Part shown: piece after piece, positions 1-4,210 of the stretch
How the letters are laid out: each line of letters begins with the position of its first letter
How positions within the stretch are numbered: position 1 is the stretch's first letter
Assembly (NCBI GenBank): GCA_913046275.1
Contig: CAJWSE010000075.1
Span: 1 to 5,505, forward strand
DNA: 5,505 nt
Reading direction: 5' to 3'
From: an uncultured Phycisphaerae bacterium
GTDB lineage: Bacteria > Planctomycetota > Phycisphaerae > Phycisphaerales > SM1A02
Translations under genes and position numbers: made by a program
The notes under the pieces: generated by a model
Seen by the model: the letters and a program-made list of their open reading frames with translations, nothing else
Database searches by the model: none
What the model was told of the DNA's origin: nothing

Positions 1-235
1 TCGGGTGAGACCCAACACTTAACTCATTTGCATTATAAGGTGTAACTAAAAATTGCTCACCCCATACAAAGAGATCTTCATGATTTGCACGAAAAACTGC
101 ATAACCACAAAAAAGACCACCAAATAACAAAATTTCGGTTGCTAAGAAAAGCCACATGCCCAATTTCGCTGCATCGTGCTGCTGCTCCATATCACGATAA
201 TGATGCTGCAAATGTAGTTCGTGACTATCAGACAT
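1..235 (-). CDS. ctaE: Cytochrome c oxidase subunit III, N-terminal part (runs off left edge)
   Basis: The minus strand from the ATG at 235 reads openly to the window edge, giving 78 residues that begin MSDSHELHLQHHYRDMEQQ. Residues 22-50 contain AAKLGMWLFLATEILLFGG followed by LFCGYAVFRANH, which is the first transmembrane helix and following segment typical of heme-copper oxidase subunit III. Subunit III is a membrane subunit of the terminal oxidase that supports the catalytic subunit I; it carries no metal centre. A GGAG lies nine bases upstream of the ATG, supporting this start, although the frame stays open further upstream. It is divergent from the methionine sulfoxide reductase gene, so it is probably the first gene of its transcript. 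One oddity: residues 60-78 (EQFLVTPYNANELSVGSHP) do not show the GxxNT segment I would expect soon after helix 1, so an insertion or divergent loop is possible. The family call is confident; the rest of the gene is outside the window. Confidence 0.85.
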   Translation of the reverse strand, partial: MSDSHELHLQHHYRDMEQQHDAAKLGMWLFLATEILLFGGLFCGYAVFRANHEDLFVWGEQFLVTPYNANELSVGSHP

Positions 236-289
236 TAATGATGACTCCAAAATCAGGTCTGCCAAAAGGCGAATTACTTGAAAAAAAGA

Positions 290-317
290 AGTATAACTAA
301 TTTAGAAGCCATATTAA
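290..317 (-). promoter_or_regulatory. Candidate sigma-70-type promoter for the oxidase subunit III gene
   Basis: On the minus strand, TTAATA (317-312) and TATACT (295-290) are separated by 16 bases. TATACT matches five of six positions of the -10 consensus and TTAATA four of six of the -35. Transcription would start near 283, leaving a leader of about 48 bases that contains the GGAG ribosome site. This is a by-eye match in AT-rich DNA, so it is only a candidate. Confidence 0.3.
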
Positions 318-461
318 GTCATCAGATTCTTGTTTTTTGCAGTATCTAATACTTCTGCCTTTTCAATTGAGCAACAAACACGTAAATATCGTAATATCAA
401 TAATATGCTCGTAAACTATATTCCTATCGCCCTCGCAATTCTATTGGAGCCTAAAGTGCTT

Positions 462-1397
462 ATGTATTCCAAAGCCGGATATGACATCACACCGCTTTCA
501 CCAGAGACTAAGAATGCTCTCTTGGAAAATCTCGATGAAGAAACATTTCGAGTAACTCAAAAAGCAGGAACTGAACAGCCATTTTGTGGCACCCTCCTAG
601 ATAATAAAAAAGACGGTTTTTACGCTTGCTCAGTTTGTGGGCTACCTTTATTTTCTAGCGAACACAAATATACCTCTGGAACTGGCTGGCCAAGCTTCTT
701 TACTACCTTTGCGCCAGAACATGTTGCTACGAAAAAAGATCGCTCACACGGCATGGTACGAACTGAAATTCTCTGCGCAAGATGTGATGCCCATTTAGGC
801 CATGAATTTGAAGATGGACCTAAGCCAACAGGAAAAAGATATTGTCTAAATTCCGTTTCATTGCATTTCTTTGAAAATGGAGAAGATATTCCTGACCTAT
901 CAAAGCCAATAGAAACTGAAACTGCATACTTTGCAGGGGGTTGTTTTTGGGGCATCGAGCACTACCTACAAAAAGGTGAAGGCGTTATTAATGTAGAAAG
1001 TGGATACATGCAGGGATTAACCGAGAGCCCTACCTATAAAGACGTGTGCACTGGAATGACAAAGCATGCAGAAACGGTAAAAGTTACGTTTGATCCAAAA
1101 GTAATTTCATTCAAGACTTTACTTGCAGCATTTATGAAAATGCATGACCCCACACAGATTAATCGACAAGGACCTGACTATGGAACACAATATCGATCTG
1201 GCATATGGTTCACATCAAAGGAACAGCAAGAAACTTCTGTTGATTTCATTAAGGAATTAACTGATTCAGAATTGTACGATGCAAAAATTGCTACCGAGAT
1301 AGAGGCTGCAAAAAAGTTTTACCCTGCTGAAGATGTGCATCAAGATTACATTGAAAAAACTGGACGGTCTTGCCACGTTAAAAATCCCTGGGATTGA
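462..1397 (+). CDS. msrAB: Bifunctional peptide-methionine sulfoxide reductase MsrB-MsrA fusion
   Basis: This 311-residue cytoplasmic enzyme reduces methionine sulfoxide in proteins: the MsrB half acts on the R epimer and the MsrA half on the S epimer, normally recycled by thioredoxin. MsrB (about residues 5-140) shows the zinc pairs CSVC (56, 59) and CARC (105, 108), SGTGWPSF, and the catalytic Cys128 in RYCLNS. MsrA (about 153-305) shows GCFWG with catalytic Cys161, then DYGTQYRSGIW and FYPAEDVHQDY; Cys304 in GRSCHV may be its resolving cysteine. In many MsrB proteins the resolving Cys is in SGCGWPSF; here it is Thr, and Cys42 in PFCG may replace it. The frame is open from a TTG at 330, but homology begins around YSKAGYDITPLSPE. 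GGAG at 446-449 lies 12 bases before ATG 462 and 6 before an in-frame GTG at 456, so GTG 456 is a real alternative; ATG 405 has no ribosome site. A weak promoter (TTGAGC 367-372, TAATAT 392-397, 19-base spacer) would lie upstream. Confidence 0.93.
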   Translation: MYSKAGYDITPLSPETKNALLENLDEETFRVTQKAGTEQPFCGTLLDNKKDGFYACSVCGLPLFSSEHKYTSGTGWPSFFTTFAPEHVATKKDRSHGMVRTEILCARCDAHLGHEFEDGPKPTGKRYCLNSVSLHFFENGEDIPDLSKPIETETAYFAGGCFWGIEHYLQKGEGVINVESGYMQGLTESPTYKDVCTGMTKHAETVKVTFDPKVISFKTLLAAFMKMHDPTQINRQGPDYGTQYRSGIWFTSKEQQETSVDFIKELTDSELYDAKIATEIEAAKKFYPAEDVHQDYIEKTGRSCHVKNPWD

Positions 1398-1432
1398 ATT
1401 TAAATTTTTGATTTTAAGATCTAAACTGCGAA

Positions 1433-1906
1433 TCAATGTCCCTCTTCCTCTTCACTTTCGTGACCGAAGAAGAAGTACAAAATCAGAACAATAAATGCTA
1501 TAAAAGTGATTGATGTAGCAAGTAGATATAAACCCAGGCCAACAGAGACACCAATTGTGGCTGTGACCCAGATACTTGCGGCGCTTGTCATACCCTGCAC
1601 TTTCCCTCGAGACTGAATAATCGCACCTGCGCCAAGAAAACCAACGCCACCTACAATGCCTGCGATGATTCGACTTGAATCCATATTAATCGAATTTAAA
1701 TTGTCTGCTCCAGACTGCAATACAGAAAGTTGAATAACGGTTTCAATTCCAATCAATGTAAAGGCTGCAGAGCCTAAACTGATTAACGCCATTGTTCTTA
1801 ATCCAGCTGGCTTGTTATGCCGGCTTCTGTTAAATCCGATGACCGCGCCGAGAATTGCTGCCAATACTAAACGTAGTAAAATTTCCCATTCACCTACTAC
1901 AATCAT
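1433..1906 (-). CDS. Short MgtC/SapB-family membrane protein
   Basis: This is a 157-residue integral membrane protein with about five hydrophobic segments (roughly residues 8-26, 38-57, 80-98, 108-126 and 128-147). The family signature is clear: ILGAVIGFNRSRHNKPAGLRT at the first loop, DSSRIIAGIVGGVGFLGAGAI around 76-96, and MTSAASIWVTATIGVSVGLG around 106-125. MgtC proteins are linked to survival in low magnesium and inside host cells, and in Salmonella to the F1Fo ATPase; many SapB-type relatives have no known role. The protein stops right after the last membrane helix with an acidic tail (HESEEEEGH) and lacks the soluble C-terminal domain of full-length MgtC. Its ATG overlaps the stop of the upstream DUF4145-like gene as ATGA, and AAGGA (1914-1918) sits seven bases before the start, so it is translationally coupled and last in a three-gene operon. 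It converges with the Msr gene 35 bases away. The family call is firm; the function is not known. Confidence 0.88.
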   Translation of the reverse strand: MIVVGEWEILLRLVLAAILGAVIGFNRSRHNKPAGLRTMALISLGSAAFTLIGIETVIQLSVLQSGADNLNSINMDSSRIIAGIVGGVGFLGAGAIIQSRGKVQGMTSAASIWVTATIGVSVGLGLYLLATSITFIAFIVLILYFFFGHESEEEEGH

Positions 1907-2724
1907 GTGTTATTCCTTTGCTCAAGCAAGAATGTACGTTCTTCTAAGAAAGCTTTCTCTCGTTCAGCTAAATGTTTTTTAATCCCCTCAAGCTGTTGTT
2001 CAGCTTCTCGCCTGGCTTTGCGAGTGTTGCCTCCGTGCCGAGGATCTTCCTCTATTTGTTCCAAATCCATCGCCATGACTAGGGCCACAAAATCAGCATC
2101 GATTGTAGGCTCTCCAGCTGCTGCCGCAACATTGTCGAGTGCCTTCAGCTCTTCAGTAATACGACGAGAAACTTCATCTACGTTCTCTTGAGGACCAAAC
2201 ATAAGAAGTGATTCACGAGTAGTGTTGCGCCTACTTTCAATCGATTCTTCCAGTTCATCTATCTTGCCATGCAACTGTTCTGTTGCTTTATCAAGCGGAA
2301 TTGGAGGTTTTGGTGGCTCAAATTCATCAAGTTTCACTTGAGAACCCCGTTTCACCATCTTACAGAACCAACCAGAAATTTTGTATGCCTCACTTAATCT
2401 GCGCATTGCTGTTGGCACAGGCGTTGGACTACCGTGAACGGCAGCATTCCCATCACGGCGAATCGCATGCATGCTATCTGCCTGTCTTCTTGGAACAATT
2501 CCACCTCGCTCTAGTGCACCAAGCATGGCGCCTAAATCCTGAGAAATATCACCATGCATTTGTAATGTTGTTAACTTCTTAGCCATTGTTTCAACCATCA
2601 GCCGTAACTTGAACATACAAGAGTCTGGATCTGTGTGCACATACTTTTCAGCTTGTCTCGCTAGCTCTGCAACCCTTTTATCAAACCGCTCAAGAAATTG
2701 AAAGTTAGTTTTACTTTTACTCAT
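1903..2724 (-). CDS. DUF4145-like protein with predicted coiled-coil C-terminal half
   Basis: This is a 273-residue soluble protein with no signal peptide or membrane segment. The first ~120 residues resemble DUF4145, the helical domain known from the N terminus of type I restriction HsdR subunits and from various stand-alone proteins: FQFLERFD, then AEKYVHTDPDSCMFKLRLMVE (about 25-45), a GIVPRR turn (75-80) and the conserved IRRDGNAAVHG (88-98). A proline-rich linker (PPKPPIPL, 137-144) follows. Charged heptad-like helices are then predicted at about 145-195 and 235-271, the latter rich in Glu, Lys and Arg. No nuclease, helicase or ATPase motif is visible, so this is not a broken HsdR; it looks complete. 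The ATG overlaps the stop of the upstream gene as ATGA with only a weak GGGG ribosome site before it, and its own stop overlaps the next ATG, so all three genes should be made together. It may act as a scaffold or adaptor, but that is inference. Confidence 0.7.
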   Translation of the reverse strand: MSKSKTNFQFLERFDKRVAELARQAEKYVHTDPDSCMFKLRLMVETMAKKLTTLQMHGDISQDLGAMLGALERGGIVPRRQADSMHAIRRDGNAAVHGSPTPVPTAMRRLSEAYKISGWFCKMVKRGSQVKLDEFEPPKPPIPLDKATEQLHGKIDELEESIESRRNTTRESLLMFGPQENVDEVSRRITEELKALDNVAAAAGEPTIDADFVALVMAMDLEQIEEDPRHGGNTRKARREAEQQLEGIKKHLAEREKAFLEERTFLLEQRNNT

Positions 2725-3140
2725 AACTTTGCCCCATGTGGCCGCAACATGGAGGCAATCACTCGCGCATTAACGCAGCATCTCTGATAATCATCCGGAG
2801 TGACATCAATTGCTGAAGCGAGCATTGAAGCCCAGCGAACTTCAAGTGGTTTCATCTTTCGGTCTGCGTATGAGATCATCATGACGCCAGTTAATATTTT
2901 TTCCGCAAGTTCTCTTGGCAACTGGCGAACGCCTGACAAACAATCAATTAAAGTTTTGTTTGAAATATGATTCGCATCTTTCGCTTTTAGACAAATCTCT
3001 TCGGTGAAACCCAATATAGCTTGTGCATATAGACCAGTCGCTGCCTCTTGAACCGCATGCAACTCTTCGCCTGCAATGGCCATGGTGCGTGCCGAAAGAA
3101 ACCAGAGTGTTGCAAAATCAATTGTTTCGTTGCTATTCAT
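2721..3140 (-). CDS. Small helical protein with a TerB-like segment
   Basis: This is a 139-residue, predicted all-helical soluble protein that I cannot name with certainty. Residues 87-121 (MMISYADRKMKPLEVRW, then a SAIDVTPDDYQRC stretch) follow the pattern of the TerB fold, where AxADGxxxxxE is followed by a helix and a 'GlspeEf' turn. The acidic Asp93 and Glu100 match the usual metal-binding positions, though Arg94 and Lys95 replace the common DG. The first half may hold a degenerate second repeat. TerB-like domains occur in tellurite and stress-response proteins and at membranes. It is first in the operon and overlaps the DUF4145-like gene by four bases (ATGA), implying stoichiometric synthesis and perhaps contact between the two products. 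I see no Shine-Dalgarno before its ATG, and the best -10 box lies so close that the mRNA could be almost leaderless. The reality of the gene is well supported by the overlap; the TerB assignment is tentative. Confidence 0.65.
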   Translation of the reverse strand: MNSNETIDFATLWFLSARTMAIAGEELHAVQEAATGLYAQAILGFTEEICLKAKDANHISNKTLIDCLSGVRQLPRELAEKILTGVMMISYADRKMKPLEVRWASMLASAIDVTPDDYQRCCVNARVIASMLRPHGAKL

Positions 3141-3153
3141 GACCGAGTATCAA

Positions 3154-3183
3154 ATTGTAGCTAATATGGATTTATTAGTGCAA
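3154..3183 (-). promoter_or_regulatory. Candidate promoter of the TerB-like/DUF4145/MgtC operon
   Basis: On the minus strand TTGCAC (3183-3178) and TACAAT (3159-3154) are 18 bases apart. TACAAT matches five of six -10 positions, while the -35 is poor (three of six). Transcription would begin around 3147, only about seven bases before the ATG at 3140, which fits the absence of a ribosome binding site there. An alternative is TTGATT with TAATAA further upstream. Confidence 0.3.
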
Positions 3184-3226
3184 AAACAGCGTTAATCAAT
3201 TTAACTTAACACTGATGTAAACATGG

Positions 3227-3286
3227 GCAATTATTTACAACTTGCAAATCTACTAACAAAACAACTTTTTTAGTGTAAATAACTGC
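3227..3286. repeat. Imperfect inverted repeat in the divergent intergenic region
   Basis: The 13-mer TGTAAATAACTGC on the plus strand (3274-3286) recurs on the minus strand as TGTAAATAATTGC (3239-3227) with one mismatch. The arms are 34 bases apart. A weaker third copy, TGTAAACATGGGC, lies at 3216-3228. The right arm ends nine bases before the candidate -35 of the secreted-protein gene, so it could be a regulator binding site; AT-rich DNA makes chance matches likely enough that this stays tentative. Confidence 0.35.
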
Positions 3287-3294
3287 AAAAAACC

Positions 3295-3324
3295 TTGAAT
3301 AGACTCTTCGTTCCTATACATTAT
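3295..3324 (+). promoter_or_regulatory. Candidate promoter of the PEP-CTERM-like secreted protein gene
   Basis: TTGAAT (3295-3300) matches four of six -35 positions. It is followed by the overlapping -10-like run TATACATTAT (3315-3324), giving spacers of 14 to 18 bases depending on which hexamer is used (TACATT at 16, CATTAT at 18). Transcription from here would begin near 3330, just before the leader hairpins. Confidence 0.35.
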
Positions 3325-3334
3325 GTGCAAGAGA

Positions 3335-3401
3335 AGGGTGTTTGGAGACACCTTAAAAAGAGAATTAGCGTTTGGATAGCGCGTAATAATATTAGGAAGA
3401 G
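3335..3401 (+). promoter_or_regulatory. Structured 5' leader: two GGA-loop hairpins before the ribosome site
   Basis: Hairpin 1 (3335-3354) pairs AGGGTGT with ACACCTT, seven base pairs including one G-U, around a TTGGAG loop. Hairpin 2 (3364-3387) pairs GCGTT with AGCGC (one G-U), then four A-T pairs beyond a single bulged G, around a TGGAT loop. Both loops derive from the same GTTTGGA(G/T)A sequence. The ribosome binding site AGGAAGAG (3394-3401) follows, about nine bases before the ATG. Exposed GGA triplets in hairpin loops together with a GGA in the Shine-Dalgarno is the layout recognised by CsrA/RsmA-type translational repressors. The pairing is read directly from the sequence; the regulator is inference. 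Confidence 0.4.
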
Positions 3402-3410
3402 AGAGACAAA

Positions 3411-4115
3411 ATGAAATATTTAGTAGCAACTAGTCTTCTTGCCTCATTCGTAGCTGGAACTGCAACTGCAGATGTTCTTTACTACCAAGGTTTTGAAGAT
3501 GAGTCATATGTTGGCGGTCAATATACAGATACAGGCGATGCCGCTGTTGACCACTGGCTTTCAAATAATGAAGGTGAAGCAGCAGTCAATGGTGATGGCT
3601 TCAACGCATGGTATGGATCCACTGGCAGCAATGGTCTTACTGATGGCGACTGGGTAGGTGTAACAAGTTACGCAGGCACCGTGGGTGCTTGGTACGAAGG
3701 CAGCCAAGGTTATCAAATGTCTGATACTGACGGCATTATGGAATTACATTTTGACGGGTATGAAGGTTTTGCAGATACTGTTTCCGTTGCAATTTTTGTT
3801 CAATCAACTGGCTGGGAAGCTGCTGATAGCATCTCAATGCATTGGGGTGATGCAGACGAAAATGGAACGGGACCACTATTTAGCACAATCGGACAAGATA
3901 TTGATGACTTAGAAATCGAAGGTGAATGGATGTTGATGGAATTTGATGTTTCAGATGCTGGCTCAGGCCACTTCCATATACGTTTTGAATCTAATTCCTC
4001 TTCTGAAAGCCTTTTCATTGATTCAGTATCAATAATGGGTTCCGCTATTCCAGCTCCTGGCGCATTAGCACTTCTCGGCGTAGCAGGTCTTGCTACTCGC
4101 CGACGTCGAAAATAA
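3411..4115 (+). CDS. Secreted protein with PEP-CTERM-like sorting tail
   Basis: This 234-residue exported protein has a signal peptide (MKYLVATSLLASFVAGTATA, likely cleaved after Ala20). The acidic, Gly/Asp/Trp-rich body (21-210) has alternating beta-strand patterns ending in LFIDSVSIMG, as in jelly-roll or carbohydrate-binding-like sandwiches; I cannot name the fold with certainty. The C terminus has the three-part sorting signal: IPAPGA (213-218), a short hydrophobic helix (LALLGVAGLA) and a basic end RRRRK (230-234). In PEP-CTERM systems such tails direct exosortase-type processing and attachment at or release from the cell surface, often with extracellular polysaccharide. The start is fixed by the signal peptide and by AGGAAGAG upstream. 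The stop TAA is followed directly by an in-frame TAG, then by a strong terminator. No enzyme motif is visible, and the gene appears to be monocistronic. Its ligand or role is unknown. Confidence 0.88.
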   Translation: MKYLVATSLLASFVAGTATADVLYYQGFEDESYVGGQYTDTGDAAVDHWLSNNEGEAAVNGDGFNAWYGSTGSNGLTDGDWVGVTSYAGTVGAWYEGSQGYQMSDTDGIMELHFDGYEGFADTVSVAIFVQSTGWEAADSISMHWGDADENGTGPLFSTIGQDIDDLEIEGEWMLMEFDVSDAGSGHFHIRFESNSSSESLFIDSVSIMGSAIPAPGALALLGVAGLATRRRRK

Positions 4116-4144
4116 TAGCGACATACAATTAGCTATCCAAATAC

Positions 4145-4175
4145 AAGACCCCACTGCTTGCAGTGGGGTCTTTTT
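4145..4175 (+). terminator. Strong intrinsic terminator
   Basis: AAGACCCCACTG (4145-4156) pairs perfectly with CAGTGGGGTCTT (4161-4172) across a CTTG loop, and a run of five T (4171-4175) follows. It lies 30 bases after the stop of the secreted-protein gene. On the opposite strand the stem is followed by the less regular CTTGTATTTGG, so it may also stop transcription of the converging beta-helix gene, which ends at 4211. Confidence 0.93.
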
Positions 4176-4210
4176 CATTTTAATAAGTATATCCTTCGTA
4201 AATGAATATC

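Noticed and set aside
85..300. Plus-strand open frame of 71 codons
   Set aside because: It lies mostly antisense to the clear oxidase subunit III coding sequence and its product has no recognisable pattern.
620..955. Minus-strand open frame of 111 codons inside the Msr gene
   Set aside because: It is antisense to conserved MsrB motifs, so the plus-strand protein explains the sequence.
1383..1410. Small hairpin (AATCC-CTG-GGATT) followed by an AT-rich run at the end of the Msr gene
   Set aside because: The stem has only five pairs, overlaps the coding end, and is not followed directly by a T-run; too weak to call a terminator.
1907..2582. Two plus-strand open frames (1907-2191 and 2283-2582) opposite the DUF4145-like gene
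   Set aside because: The first is Ser/Arg-rich, typical of a shadow frame; neither has family motifs, and the minus-strand gene is tied into an operon by ATGA overlaps.
1903..2724. Fragment of a type I restriction HsdR gene
   Set aside because: The gene is intact within a coupled operon, and no nuclease, helicase, modification or specificity sequence is present nearby.
3472..4018. Further open frames over the secreted-protein gene on both strands
   Set aside because: The plus-strand frame from 3411 has a signal peptide, ribosome site and sorting tail; the others are shadows.
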